This document shows positions 51,712-60,943 of a stretch of 64,000 bases of DNA, in pieces. Position 1 is the first letter of the stretch. Each line of letters begins with the position of its first letter. The position numbers and the translations under genes were made by a program. Under the pieces are notes generated by a model, which searched no databases, was not told where the DNA came from, and worked only from the letters and a program-made list of their open reading frames with translations. Source of the DNA: Sphaerisporangium melleum (lineage in GTDB: Bacteria; Actinomycetota; Actinomycetes; Streptosporangiales; Streptosporangiaceae); the NCBI RefSeq assembly GCF_014646695.1, contig NZ_BMNT01000010.1:126756-190755 (forward strand). Direction: 5' to 3'.

Positions 51712-52886
51712 CCCCGTGTCCCTGAGGTGTCGCGGGGCAGGGTGAACAGCCACGCGTAGAGCAGCCAGCCCAGCTCGTACGGGCGGCACTCGCGGTCGAC
51801 GGCGAGCGGCGGGTAGATGCGGTCGAGCACGCCGATGCGCGACCCCTGGTTGATGGCGCTGGCCACCGCGCGCACGCCGCGCACGATCTTCTTGGGGTCG
51901 TCCCGCGCGGCCTTGCGCCAGGTCAGGTCGAGCTCCTCGACGATCAGCTCGTCGTCCACCTCCGGGCGGGAGGTCATCCAGTGCAGGCCGAGGGCGATCT
52001 CCTTGAGGTAGGAGGTGCCGCCGGCGTCGGCGAGGTCGAGCAGCGCCATCGGGGCCATGGAGAGCTGGTGGACGCTGTAGACCGGGTAGCCCTCGACGAC
52101 GCCGCCGGTGCGGGCGTCGTAGTGCCACCACCACTGGCCCTGCGGCCCCTGCGCCTCGCAGATGCCGGCCGCGATCTGCTCGGCGGCGGCCAGGGCCTCG
52201 GCGTCCCCGGTGTAGGCGTGCAGGCGAGCCAGGGCCTGCAGGGGGTACACCTGGTCGGCGAAACAGCCGACGTGCGCCCGGTACCAGGAGGCGGGGCCGA
52301 TGACGTGCCGGTAGAGCCGGTCGCCCCGCAGCCCGGTGAGCAGCCGCTCCCGGGCGGTGGCGAGCGGCCCGTCCAGCGCGGCGTCACCGCTCCCCCGGCG
52401 CGCCGCGACCAGCGCGGCCAGCGCCCAGGCCGCCTCGACCGTGTGGACGGGGTCACCCGAGCTCAGCCCGCCCTCCAGCTCGGCGAGGCGGCGCAGCGCG
52501 TCCTCCAGCCCGGAGTGGCCGGTCTCGGCGGCGGCCCAGGCGATGAGGGCGGCGTCGCCGAGGTTGGTGACGGCGGGCAGCTCCTTGACCAGGTTGCCGA
52601 CCAGGTCGTGCACGGTGTCCCCGGCGAGCGCGGCCCGCTGGCCGTCGGCGGGCAGGGCGGCCGCGCCCAGGGCCACGATCGCGCTGTAGCGGACGCTGCG
52701 CCCCTCGGGCACGGCCGTCCAGCTCCCGTCGTCGCCGCGCCTGCCGCGCCTGGTGAAGACGAACATGCCGCCGGCGTAGCCGGGGGGAAGCCCGCGGACC
52801 GACAGGTCCACCATGCGGTCGGCCAGCTCGGCCGCGGACGCGTCGACCGCGGCGAGCGCGCCGAGGCGGCCCTCGTGGCGGGTCAT
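51708..52886 (-). CDS. Conserved protein of unknown function, predicted alpha/alpha-toroid
   Basis: A 392-residue soluble helical protein with many Ala/Leu-rich helix pairs. The aromatic-rich blocks HVGCFADQVYPLQALARLHAYTGD, GQWWWHYDARTGGVVEGYPVYSVHQLSMAPMALLDL and RPYELGWLLYAWLFTLP recall alpha/alpha-barrel enzymes that act on sugars (for example glucuronyl C5-epimerase and glycosidase folds), but I cannot name a family. Its place directly before the WecG-like gene (4-nt overlap) argues for polysaccharide processing. The start ATG 52886 has AGGGGTGAG just upstream. Confidence 0.6.
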   Translation of the reverse strand: MTRHEGRLGALAAVDASAAELADRMVDLSVRGLPPGYAGGMFVFTRRGRRGDDGSWTAVPEGRSVRYSAIVALGAAALPADGQRAALAGDTVHDLVGNLVKELPAVTNLGDAALIAWAAAETGHSGLEDALRRLAELEGGLSSGDPVHTVEAAWALAALVAARRGSGDAALDGPLATARERLLTGLRGDRLYRHVIGPASWYRAHVGCFADQVYPLQALARLHAYTGDAEALAAAEQIAAGICEAQGPQGQWWWHYDARTGGVVEGYPVYSVHQLSMAPMALLDLADAGGTSYLKEIALGLHWMTSRPEVDDELIVEELDLTWRKAARDDPKKIVRGVRAVASAINQGSRIGVLDRIYPPLAVDRECRPYELGWLLYAWLFTLPRDTSGTRG

Positions 52887-52983
52887 CGCTCACCCCTGAT
52901 CTCGGATTCGGAACTCGTACCGGACAACACCTTGGGACCCCCCAGGAGACCAGCGGACCGGTCCGTCCGCCAGTGACAGCGAT

Positions 52984-53017
52984 TTTTCAGCATCTCTCAA
53001 CGTTTCTCAGTGTTCTC
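52984..53017. promoter_or_regulatory. Helically phased TTCTC repeats upstream of the 51708-52886 gene
   Basis: Four pyrimidine motifs (TTTTC, CTCTC, TTCTC, TTCTC) end at 52988, 52998, 53008 and 53017, that is 10, 10 and 9 bp apart, so they fall on one face of the helix. On the minus strand they read GAGAA-like and lie about 100 bp before the ATG of the gene that ends at 51708. Confidence 0.35.
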
Positions 53018-53034
53018 GGCATCTGACGGCCCGA

Positions 53035-53979
53035 TCAGGACCCGGCGGCGTCCCAGCCGCCGCGCCAGCGGTCCCGGACCGCCCACAGCTCGGCCCAGTC
53101 GCCGCGCTCGGCCGTCGGCCGGCCCTGCCGGGCGGCGTCCGGGGGCGCCACGCGGCGGCTGAGCGCCGCCCGCAGCCAGACGCCGAACAGCAGCATCGCG
53201 ACCCCCGCGGGACGCAGCCCGCGCGGGAAGTGGCGGCGGACCACGGTGGCCTTGCCGGTGAACAGCAGCACCAGCTTGTTCAGGCTGGAGGACGACTTGC
53301 CGCCCGGGTGGACGAACACCGCGCGGTCGGTGACCATCGGCCGGTGGCCGGCGGCCCGGGCGCGCAGGCACAGGTCGGCGTCCTCGCCGTACATGAAGAT
53401 GCGCGTGTCGAACCCGCCCACCTCGTCCCAGACGCGCCGGTCGACCAGCATCATGGCTCCGGTGACGATCGGCACCCGCCGCTCCCCGGTCCACACCGAC
53501 GGGGACTCGGGGTCGAACAGCGGGCGGCCGGGGAACGCCGTGGACAGCCCGGTCGCGAAGCAGAACACCGACCACGGCGTCGGGCGGCCCCACCAGGAGC
53601 GGGGGTCGTTCTCCCCGGTCTCGGTCACGCAGCGGCCCCCGACGATGCCGGCCCCCGGATTGCGGGCGGCGCAGTCGAGCAGGGCGGTGAACGCGTCCGG
53701 CTGGACCTCGGCGTCGGGGTTGACGAACACCAGGTGGCCGCCGCGGGCGACCTCGGCCCCGGCGACGCACCCCTCGGCGAAGCCGCCGTTGACCGTCCTG
53801 GCCACGACGGTGGCCCACGGCGCGGCGGCCCTGACCACCTCGACGGTGTCGTCGGGCGAGTTGTTGTCCACGACGATGACCTCGGCGTCCAGCGCCTTCA
53901 CCGCGCGCTCGACGGCCGCGAGGCAGCGGCCGATGTACCCGGCGCTGCGGTAGGTCACGATGATCACTGAAAGGTTCAT
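53035..53979 (-). CDS. Glycosyltransferase family 2 (rhamnosyltransferase-like)
   Basis: A 314-residue GT-A enzyme: SVIIVTYRSAGYIGRCLAAV, EVIVVDNNSPDDTVEVV, metal motif VFVNPDAEVQPD, and the catalytic-side block GAMMLVDRRVWDEVGGFDTRIFMYGEDADLCLRA. GEDADLC matches dTDP-rhamnosyltransferases of the WbbL type, which fits the rml genes upstream. The start ATG 53979 overlaps the MFS gene stop by 4 nt. It ends the right-hand rml operon. Confidence 0.87.
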   Translation of the reverse strand: MNLSVIIVTYRSAGYIGRCLAAVERAVKALDAEVIVVDNNSPDDTVEVVRAAAPWATVVARTVNGGFAEGCVAGAEVARGGHLVFVNPDAEVQPDAFTALLDCAARNPGAGIVGGRCVTETGENDPRSWWGRPTPWSVFCFATGLSTAFPGRPLFDPESPSVWTGERRVPIVTGAMMLVDRRVWDEVGGFDTRIFMYGEDADLCLRARAAGHRPMVTDRAVFVHPGGKSSSSLNKLVLLFTGKATVVRRHFPRGLRPAGVAMLLFGVWLRAALSRRVAPPDAARQGRPTAERGDWAELWAVRDRWRGGWDAAGS

Positions 53980-55520
53980 CCGCGGGCCTTCCTGAGCTGC
54001 GGGACGGCGAAGGCCAGGGCCAGGCCGAGGCCCGCCGTCATCGTCACGACCGCCGTGCGCGGCCCCTGGGCGGCCCACAGCACGCCGAAGGCCCACGAGG
54101 CGGCCATCGCGCCGAGCGCCTGGCCGGTCTGCACGACGGCGAGCCCGGTGGCCCGCCGCTCCTCCGGCAGCAGCGGCCCGGCCAGCGCGCTCACCACGCC
54201 GTCGGTGGCCGCGTACGACAGCCCGCGCAGGGCGAGCACGGCGACCAGCACCGCCGGCCCGGGCGGGAGCAGCAGCAGCGCGTAGCACGCGAGGAGGGCG
54301 AGGTAACCGCCCGTCACGACGGCGGCCCGGCCGACGCGGTCGGCGAGCCGCCCGAACGGCACCGCGGCCAGCAGGTACGTGCAGGCGACCCCGACCGGCA
54401 GCAGCGGCAGCCATCCGGCGTCGATGTCCAGCGTGCGCTGGAGCACGAGGTAGAGGAAGGAGTCACTGATCGTGGTCAGCGACAGGGGCAGCACGGCGAC
54501 GAGCACCCGCCGGAACGGCCGCCGGCGCAGCAGCTCCACCGCACCGCGCAGCGGCACGGCCCGCCGCCCGGCACCCGCAGCGCCGGAATCACCGGAGGCG
54601 CCGGGAGCCGGCGCGGTGACGGCACCCGAGGCGGACGCGGCTCCGGCGCGGGGCTCGCGCTCGGTGCCGGGTTCGCGGACGAACAGGGCGAGGATGAGCA
54701 CGCCGATCGCGGCGACGCAGCCGCTGACCACGAAGACCGCGTCGTACCCCGAGGCCGCGCCGACGGCGGCGACCACGCCGAACGCCGCGAGCGGGCCCAT
54801 GAGCGCGCCGGCGGTGTCCATCGCGCGGTGCAGCCCGAAGGCGCGCCCCTGCGCCTCGGCCGGGGCGCTGAGCGAGATCATCGCGTCGCGCGGCGCGGTG
54901 CGCAGGCCCTTGCCCGCGCGGTCGAGGCCGATGAGCAGGCCGATCAGCGGCACCGACCGCCCGGCGAGCAGGTAACCGATCTTGCACACCGCCGAGATGG
55001 CGTACCCGGCGCCCGCGACCAGCTTGCGGCGGCGGAAGCGGTCGGCGACGTGCCCGCCCGCGAGCCGCAGCACGGCCGTCGCCCCGGTGTAGACCCCGTC
55101 CAGCAGGCCGAACTGCATAGGGCTGAGCGCGAGCTGGTAGACGAGGTAGAGCGGCAGGACGGCGGTCACCATCTCGGAGGAGACGTCGGTGAACAGGCTC
55201 ACCAGCCCGAGCGCGACGACATTGCCCGCCAGCGCCCTGCGGGTGGCGCCACTGCCGGTGGTGCCCGCGCCCGGAACGCCGCCGCCCCCGGCACCGGAGC
55301 CACCCGGCTCCGCGCCCGCGCCGCTGGTACCGGAACTCACGCCGGTCGCCGCGCCCTGCACGCCATGGTTCGCGCCGCGCACCCCGGGATTCGCGTCCGC
55401 GCCGGTCACGCCGGAGTCCGCGCCGCTCGTCGCGTCAGGCGCGGTGCCGGCGCCGCGCGCGGGAGGCACGCTCGCCGGGGAACGCGCGGCGTCGGACCGG
55501 CGGGTCTCGGAGAGGTACAT
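53976..55520 (-). CDS. Major facilitator superfamily transporter with low-complexity extensions
   Basis: A 514-residue 12-helix MFS protein. The N-terminal about 90 residues (TAPDATSGADSGVTGAD..., GVSSGTSGAGAEPG) are Gly/Ala/Ser-rich and disordered before the first helix; a similar Ala/Gly-rich stretch fills the central loop. MFS landmarks include the loop GGHVADRFRRRKLV and DRAGKGLRTAPRDAMISL. It lies inside the rml operon (TGATG with rmlD, 4-nt overlap with the rhamnosyltransferase). Substrate unknown; the tail pattern resembles efflux proteins. Confidence 0.8.
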   Translation of the reverse strand: MYLSETRRSDAARSPASVPPARGAGTAPDATSGADSGVTGADANPGVRGANHGVQGAATGVSSGTSGAGAEPGGSGAGGGGVPGAGTTGSGATRRALAGNVVALGLVSLFTDVSSEMVTAVLPLYLVYQLALSPMQFGLLDGVYTGATAVLRLAGGHVADRFRRRKLVAGAGYAISAVCKIGYLLAGRSVPLIGLLIGLDRAGKGLRTAPRDAMISLSAPAEAQGRAFGLHRAMDTAGALMGPLAAFGVVAAVGAASGYDAVFVVSGCVAAIGVLILALFVREPGTEREPRAGAASASGAVTAPAPGASGDSGAAGAGRRAVPLRGAVELLRRRPFRRVLVAVLPLSLTTISDSFLYLVLQRTLDIDAGWLPLLPVGVACTYLLAAVPFGRLADRVGRAAVVTGGYLALLACYALLLLPPGPAVLVAVLALRGLSYAATDGVVSALAGPLLPEERRATGLAVVQTGQALGAMAASWAFGVLWAAQGPRTAVVTMTAGLGLALAFAVPQLRKARG

Positions 55521-56395
55521 CAGACCCGGCTTCCGGCCAGTGAGGGCCAGGCGGCGTGCAGCGCGTCCCGCCAGTGGCGCATCGGCGCCAGCCCGGCGGC
55601 GGCCCAGCGGGCGTGCCCGAGGACGCTGTAGGCCGGGCGCGCCGCGGGCAGCGGGTAGGCCGTGGCCGGGATGGGCCGGACCCGCCCGGGGTCCGCGCCG
55701 AGCAGCGTGAAGACCTCCTGGGCCAGCCCGTGCCAGGTCGTCCGCCCGCCGCCGGTGCAGTGGTAGACACCGGGCGGGGCGTGGTAGGCACGCGCCAGCT
55801 CCAGCAGCCCCGGGGCCAGGTCGCCGGTCCAGGTGGGCGGCCCGTACTGGTCGTCGACCACGTTGAGGACGTCCCGCGTGCCCTCAAGGTTGATCATGGT
55901 CTGCACGAAGTTGCGCCCGCCCGCGCCGTACAGCCAGGCCGTCCGCACGACGTATCCCGTCTCGGGCAGCAGGCCGAGGACGGCGCGCTCGCCGGCCACC
56001 TTGCTCCGCCCGTAGGCGTTGAGCGGCCGGGTCGGCGCGTCCTCGGCGTACGGCGCGCGGGCCGTCCCGTCGAAGACGTAGTCGGTGGAGACGTGGACCA
56101 GCCGCGCGCCGATCTCGGCGCAGCCCAGCGCGAGGGCGCGCACGCCGTGGCCGTTGACGGCGAGCGCCTCGACCTCGTGGGTCTCGGCGTCGTCGACGGC
56201 CGTCCAGCCGGCGCAGTTGACCACGACGTCGGGCCGCTCCTCGCGCAGCAACCGCAGCACCCCGTCGGGGTAGCGCAGGTCGAGCCGGTCGCGCCCGCAG
56301 GCCAGCACCTCGGGAGCGTCCGGGTCGTGCTCGGCCGCCGCGGCCACGGCGCCGCCGAGCATGCCGGTCGCGCCGGCGATCAGCAGTCGCTTCAC
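55520..56395 (-). CDS. rmlD: dTDP-4-dehydrorhamnose reductase
   Basis: A 291-residue short-chain dehydrogenase that reduces the RmlC product to dTDP-L-rhamnose. Motifs: nucleotide-binding LLIAGATGMLGGAV, catalytic HVSTDYVFDGTARAPYAED and the Y-x3-K pair in AYGRSKVAGERAV, then VVRTAWLYG. The start GTG 56395 overlaps the rmlB stop by 4 nt; its own stop meets the MFS start (TGATG). Confidence 0.92.
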   Translation of the reverse strand: MKRLLIAGATGMLGGAVAAAAEHDPDAPEVLACGRDRLDLRYPDGVLRLLREERPDVVVNCAGWTAVDDAETHEVEALAVNGHGVRALALGCAEIGARLVHVSTDYVFDGTARAPYAEDAPTRPLNAYGRSKVAGERAVLGLLPETGYVVRTAWLYGAGGRNFVQTMINLEGTRDVLNVVDDQYGPPTWTGDLAPGLLELARAYHAPPGVYHCTGGGRTTWHGLAQEVFTLLGADPGRVRPIPATAYPLPAARPAYSVLGHARWAAAGLAPMRHWRDALHAAWPSLAGSRV

Positions 56396-57360
56396 CGAGC
56401 ACCCTTGAGCGGCTTCCACCAGGACGGGTTGTCGGTGTACCAGCGGACGGTGGCGGCCAGGCCCTCGTCGAAGCCGGTCCGCGGGGCGTACCCCATGGCG
56501 CGCAGCCGGGCGTCGTCCAGGGAGTAGCGGCGGTCGTGGCCCTTGCGGTCGGTCACCGGCTCGACCATGCTCCAGTCGGCGTCGAGCTCGGCGAGGATGC
56601 GCCGGGTCAGCTCCAGGTTGCTCAGCTCGGCGGTGCCCGCGACGTGGTAGATCTCGCCGGGCTCGCCGCGCTCGGCGACGAGCTGGATGGCCCGGCAGTG
56701 GTCGTCCACGTGCACCCAGTCGCGGACGTTGCCGCCGTCCCCGTAGAGCGGGACCTTGCGGCCTTCCAGGATGTTGGTCACGAACAGCGGGACGACCTTC
56801 TCGGGGTACTGGTAGGGCCCGTAGTTGTTGCCGCAGCGCGTGATCGACACCGGCAGGCCGTAGGTGACGGCGTAGGCGCGGGCGAGCAGGTCGCCGCCCG
56901 CCTTGGCCGCGGAGTACGGCGAGCGCGGGAGCAGCGGGGCGTCCTCGGCCCAGGAGCCCTCCTCGATCGAGCCGTACACCTCGTCGGTGGACACCTGGAC
57001 GACCTTGGGCGTCCCGGCGGAAAGGCACGCCTGGAGCAGGGTCTGCACGCCGAGCACGTTGGAGCGCACGAACGTCGACGGCCCGTCGATGGACCGGTCG
57101 ACGTGCGACTCGGCCGCGAAGTTGATGACCAGGTCGTGCCCGGGGACGAGCCGTGCGAGCAGCTCGGCGTCGCAGATGTCGCCGTGCACGAAGGTGTGGC
57201 GGCCCTCGACCGGCGCGAGGTTGGCGAGGTTGCCCGCGTACGTCAGCAGGTCGAGCACGGTGACCTCGGCCCCGGCGAACGCCGGGTACCCGCCGTCGAG
57301 CAGTGTGCGGACATAGTGCGACCCGATGAAACCGGCTCCGCCGGTGACCAGAACTCTCAT
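56392..57360 (-). CDS. rmlB: dTDP-glucose 4,6-dehydratase
   Basis: A 322-residue extended SDR enzyme converting dTDP-glucose to the 4-keto-6-deoxy sugar. Motifs: VTGGAGFIGSHYVRTLL, DLLTYAGNLANLAPV, SHVDRSI, catalytic QVSTDEVYGSIEEGSW and PYSAAKAGGDLL (Y-x3-K), NNYGPYQYPEKVVPLFV. The start ATG 57360 overlaps the rmlA stop by 4 nt. Confidence 0.95.
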   Translation of the reverse strand: MRVLVTGGAGFIGSHYVRTLLDGGYPAFAGAEVTVLDLLTYAGNLANLAPVEGRHTFVHGDICDAELLARLVPGHDLVINFAAESHVDRSIDGPSTFVRSNVLGVQTLLQACLSAGTPKVVQVSTDEVYGSIEEGSWAEDAPLLPRSPYSAAKAGGDLLARAYAVTYGLPVSITRCGNNYGPYQYPEKVVPLFVTNILEGRKVPLYGDGGNVRDWVHVDDHCRAIQLVAERGEPGEIYHVAGTAELSNLELTRRILAELDADWSMVEPVTDRKGHDRRYSLDDARLRAMGYAPRTGFDEGLAATVRWYTDNPSWWKPLKGAR

Positions 57361-58424
57361 GAGCTGATCTGCACCTTGCTGTGATCGCCGAGCACCAACC
57401 GGTGGGCTCTGGGGGTGTTGGGAGCGGGCGTGACCTCGACGTCGTGCCCGATCAGGGACGCCTCGATGCGGCGGACCCCATGGATGGACGCGCGCCGCAG
57501 CACTATCGAGTACTCGATTTCGCTGTCCACAATCTGACAGTTCTCCGCCACGGAGGTGAACGGCCCGACATAGGAGTCGCGCACCACCGTCCCGGCGCCG
57601 ATGATCACGGGGCCGACGATGCGCGAGCCGGTGACCAGCGCGCCCGGTTCGACGACGACCCGGCCGATGATCTCGCTGGCCGCGTCCACCTCGCCGTCCA
57701 GCCGCTGCTCGACCTCCTCCAGGACCAGCCGGTTGACCTCCAGCATGTCGGCGACGTTGCCGGTGTCCTTCCAGTAGCCGGAGATGACCGTGGAGGCCAC
57801 CGGGCGGCCGGCGTCGATGAGCCACTGGATCGCCTCGGTGATCTCCAGCTCGCCCCGCCAGGACGGTTTGAGCGCGGCGACCGCCTCGTGCACCGCCGGG
57901 GAGAAGATGTAGACGCCCACCAGCGCGAGATCGCTCTTGGGCCGCTCGGGCTTCTCCTCCAGACCGGCGACCCGGCCGGTGGCGTCCAGCTCGGCGACCC
58001 CGAACTGCCGGGGGTCGGGCACGCGGGTCAGCATGATCTGGGCGGCCGGCCGCTCCTCCTCGAAACGGCGCACGAGCGGCTCGATGCCGCCGACCACGAA
58101 GTTGTCGCCGAGGTACATGACGAAGTCGTCCTCGCCGAGGTACTCGCGGGCGATGAGCACGGCGTGGGCCAGCCCGAGCGGGGCCTCCTGCCGCAGGTAG
58201 GTGACCTCCAGACCGAACGCCGACCCGTCGCCGACGGCGGCCTCGATCTCTCTGTGGGTGTCGCCGACGACGATGCCGACCTCACGGACGCCCGCCGCGG
58301 CGATGGCCTCCAGCCCGTAGAACAGCACGGGTTTGTTGGCGACCGGCACCAGTTGCTTGGCGGAGGTGTGGGTGATCGGCCGCAGGCGGGTCCCCGACCC
58401 GCCGGCGAGCACGAGGGCCTTCAC
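57357..58424 (-). CDS. rmlA: Glucose-1-phosphate thymidylyltransferase, long form
   Basis: A 355-residue nucleotidyltransferase with the signature GGSGTRLRPITHTSAKQLVPVANKP, DNFVVGG metal region and GYWKDTGNVADML. Compared with classical RmlA (about 290 residues) it has an extra C-terminal left-handed beta-helix of about 70 residues (VVVEPGALVTGSRIVGPVIIGAGTVVRDSYVGPFTS), the so-called long type. The first committed step to dTDP-rhamnose. The start GTG 58424 shares bases with the stop of the priming transferase (TAGTG). Confidence 0.93.
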   Translation of the reverse strand: MKALVLAGGSGTRLRPITHTSAKQLVPVANKPVLFYGLEAIAAAGVREVGIVVGDTHREIEAAVGDGSAFGLEVTYLRQEAPLGLAHAVLIAREYLGEDDFVMYLGDNFVVGGIEPLVRRFEEERPAAQIMLTRVPDPRQFGVAELDATGRVAGLEEKPERPKSDLALVGVYIFSPAVHEAVAALKPSWRGELEITEAIQWLIDAGRPVASTVISGYWKDTGNVADMLEVNRLVLEEVEQRLDGEVDAASEIIGRVVVEPGALVTGSRIVGPVIIGAGTVVRDSYVGPFTSVAENCQIVDSEIEYSIVLRRASIHGVRRIEASLIGHDVEVTPAPNTPRAHRLVLGDHSKVQISS

Positions 58425-59887
58425 TAGTACGCTCCTCCACCCTTGGTGACGGCCGACCAGGTCTTCCACAGGATTTGCAGGTCGAGGATGAGCGACCAGT
58501 TCTCGACGTAGCGCAGATCGAGGCGGACCGACTCCTCCCAGGACAGGTCCGAGCGGCCGCTGACCTGCCACAGGCCGGTCATCCCCGGCTTGACGACCAG
58601 GCGGCGGCGCACGTCGGTGCCGTACTGGGCGACCTCCTCGGGCAGCGGCGGACGCGGCCCGACCAGCGACATCTCGCCGCGCAGGACGTTCAGGAGCTGG
58701 GGCAGCTCGTCCAGCGAGTAGCGGCGCAGGAAGGCGCCGACCCGGGTGATCCTTGGATCGTTCCGCATCTTGAACAACACGCCGTCGAATTCGTTGTCAA
58801 CCAGTAACTCGGTCTTGAGCTTCTCGGCGTCCTTGACCATGGTGCGGAACTTGTAGACCTGGAATCCGCGCCCGTCACGGCCCACCCGCGTCTGCTTGAA
58901 CAGCGCGGGACCGGTGCTGGTGGTGCGCACGAGCGCGGCGATGACCAGCATGGGCAGCGCGAGCACGGTCAGCGCCGCGGTCGCGACGAGCCGGTCGAAC
59001 AGGCTCTTGACGACCTGGCGCGTCCCGTCGAACTCGGGGTGCTCCACGTGCAGCAGCGGCATGCCGGCCACCGGCCGGATGCTCGTGCGCGGGCCGGCGA
59101 CGTCCATGAGCGCGGGAGCGACGAACAGCTCGGTGCCCTTGCTCTCGATGCTCCAGGCGAGTCGGCGCAGCGCGGCGCCGTCCAGCTCGGGGCAGGCCAG
59201 CACGGCGACCGCGTCGGCGGAGACCTTGTCGGCCACGGTGGCGACGTCGGCGAAGTCGCCGTAGACCGGCACGCCGTCGATGTCGAGCCCGTTGCCGGGG
59301 AACTGTCCCGGCGGCAGGCAGGCCGCGACGACGCGCATGCCGTGGTACGGCTGGCGCCGGAACTGCATGACCAGGTCGAGCACCGCGGTCCGGTGGCCGA
59401 CGGCGACCACCCGCCGGAGGTACTCGCCCTGCGCGCGGCGGCGGTGCAGCCGCTTGCGCATGCGGTAGCGGAACACCAGCGTGAGCGCCGTGGCCAGCGG
59501 CAGCATCGCCATGACGTAACTCCTGGCGATCATCGTCTGGGTGGCGTACGCGCCGATCGCCACGGCGGCCGTCAGGCCCACCCCGCCCTCGAAGACCGCG
59601 CGGAACTCCTCGCTGCCCTCGCCGTGGCTTTTCTCGCGGTACACCCCGGCCAGCGCCATCGCGCCCGGCCAGACCAGCCCGAGACCGAATCCGAACAACA
59701 ACTCCGACCACGGGATGAAGGCCCCGAGCCAGAGCCTGAATCCCATGACCGCCTCGCACGCGATCATGGCGCACGCCAGATCGCCCGCGAGGAGAGCCCG
59801 CATATAGGAGCGCGTCCAGATACTGGACGCCGTCAGCGGGCCACCGTTGAGAAGCGCGGCGTCACGCTCCTCCAGCCCCACCCTCAT
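58424..59887 (-). CDS. Polyprenyl-phosphate sugar phosphotransferase (exopolysaccharide priming enzyme)
   Basis: A 487-residue membrane enzyme that loads the first sugar phosphate onto undecaprenyl phosphate. The N-terminal half has about four helices and a CoA-binding-like domain (GMRVVAACLPPGQFPG, VYGDFADVATVADKV). The C-terminal catalytic domain reads VVKSLFDRLVATAALTVLALPM, TRVGRDGRGFQVYKFRTM, RITRVGAFLRRYSLDELPQLLNVLRGEMSLVGPRPPLPEEV and VKPGMTGLWQVSGRSDLSWEE. The start ATG 59887 is the most upstream fitting start with a purine-rich AGGGGTGGG before it. It is the first gene of the rml operon. Confidence 0.9.
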   Translation of the reverse strand: MRVGLEERDAALLNGGPLTASSIWTRSYMRALLAGDLACAMIACEAVMGFRLWLGAFIPWSELLFGFGLGLVWPGAMALAGVYREKSHGEGSEEFRAVFEGGVGLTAAVAIGAYATQTMIARSYVMAMLPLATALTLVFRYRMRKRLHRRRAQGEYLRRVVAVGHRTAVLDLVMQFRRQPYHGMRVVAACLPPGQFPGNGLDIDGVPVYGDFADVATVADKVSADAVAVLACPELDGAALRRLAWSIESKGTELFVAPALMDVAGPRTSIRPVAGMPLLHVEHPEFDGTRQVVKSLFDRLVATAALTVLALPMLVIAALVRTTSTGPALFKQTRVGRDGRGFQVYKFRTMVKDAEKLKTELLVDNEFDGVLFKMRNDPRITRVGAFLRRYSLDELPQLLNVLRGEMSLVGPRPPLPEEVAQYGTDVRRRLVVKPGMTGLWQVSGRSDLSWEESVRLDLRYVENWSLILDLQILWKTWSAVTKGGGAY

Positions 59888-60127
59888 GCCCACCCCTACC
59901 CTGCTCTCGCCAGACCGTGGTGCCTGCCGGACCGTGCAGATACCAGACGGCCAATGCGCCCCTTTGGTTGACACGTGACGCAAACATCACGAGCGCGGGT
60001 ACCCGTTCACATCCTAAAGATCGACTTTGTCCGACGAAATAGCTGGGCAATGGCCACATTCGGCCGGTAACGACCAACTCACGGCGCTTGACGGAACGGT
60101 CCAAATCCGTGTAGGCCCCCCGCTCGC

Positions 60128-60139
60128 TAGATTCGCCCC
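60128..60139 (+). promoter_or_regulatory. -10 hexamer of a probable leaderless promoter (enoyl-CoA hydratase)
   Basis: TAGATT at 60128-60133, then 6 nt, then ATG 60140; no Shine-Dalgarno. Confidence 0.55.
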
Positions 60140-60940
60140 ATGTCCGGCATACATCTGGAGCGATCCGGCCCGGTCGCCACCGTCGTCCTGTCCCGTCCCG
60201 AGGTCCGCAACGCGGTGGACGGCCCGGCCGCCGCCGCGCTCGCCGCCGCCTTCCGCGCGTTCGAGGACTCCGGCGCCTCCGTCGCGGTGCTGTGGGGCGA
60301 GGGAGGCACGTTCTGCTCCGGCGCCGACCTGCACGCCGTCGGGACCGAGCGGGGCAACCGCGTCGCCGGCGACGGGGACGGCCCGATGGGCCCGACCCGC
60401 ATGCGCCTGTCCAAGCCGGTGATCGCCGCGGTCGAAGGGCACGCGGTGGCGGGCGGGCTGGAGCTGGCCCTATGGTGCGACCTGCGGGTGGCCGCCGAGG
60501 ACGCCGTCTTCGGCGTGTACTGCCGCCGCTGGGGCGTGCCGCTCATCGACGGCGGCACCGTCCGGCTGCCGCGGCTCGTCGGCGCCGGCCGGGCGATGGA
60601 CATGATCCTGACCGGCCGCCCCGTGGACGCCGCCGAGGCGCTGCGCATCGGCCTGGTGGACCGGGTGGTGCCACCCGGGACGGCGCGGGAGCGGGCCGAG
60701 GAGCTGGCACGCCAGATCGCCGCGCTGCCCCAGGAGTGCCTGCGGCACGACCGGCTCTCGGCTCTGGAGCAGGAAGGGCTCGCCGAGGAGGACGCCCTGC
60801 GCAACGAGTTCCGGCACGGCCTGATCTCATTGCGCGCGGCGGAGGAGGGCATCGGCCGCTTCCGCGCCGGCGCGGGCCGGCACGGAAGCCGACCACGGGC
60901 GCGCGGCGGCCGCCCGCCCGAGGCCGGTCGTACTATCTAG
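60140..60940 (+). CDS. Enoyl-CoA hydratase/isomerase-family protein
   Basis: A 266-residue crotonase-fold protein. The CoA and oxyanion-hole regions show [16 protein letters not shown] and [27 protein letters not shown]. In place of the second catalytic glutamate region it has [17 protein letters not shown], so it may be a different crotonase-type enzyme rather than a true hydratase. The C-terminal 20 residues are basic and variable. No beta-oxidation partner lies beside it. Its end nearly touches the convergent hypothetical gene (3-nt gap). Confidence 0.85.
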   Translation: MSGIHLERSGPVATVVLSRPEVRNAVDGPAAAALAAAFRAFEDSGASVAVLWGEGGTFCSGADLHAVGTERGNRVAGDGDGPMGPTRMRLSKPVIAAVEGHAVAGGLELALWCDLRVAAEDAVFGVYCRRWGVPLIDGGTVRLPRLVGAGRAMDMILTGRPVDAAEALRIGLVDRVVPPGTARERAEELARQIAALPQECLRHDRLSALEQEGLAEEDALRNEFRHGLISLRAAEEGIGRFRAGAGRHGSRPRARGGRPPEAGRTI

Positions 60941-60943
60941 GGC

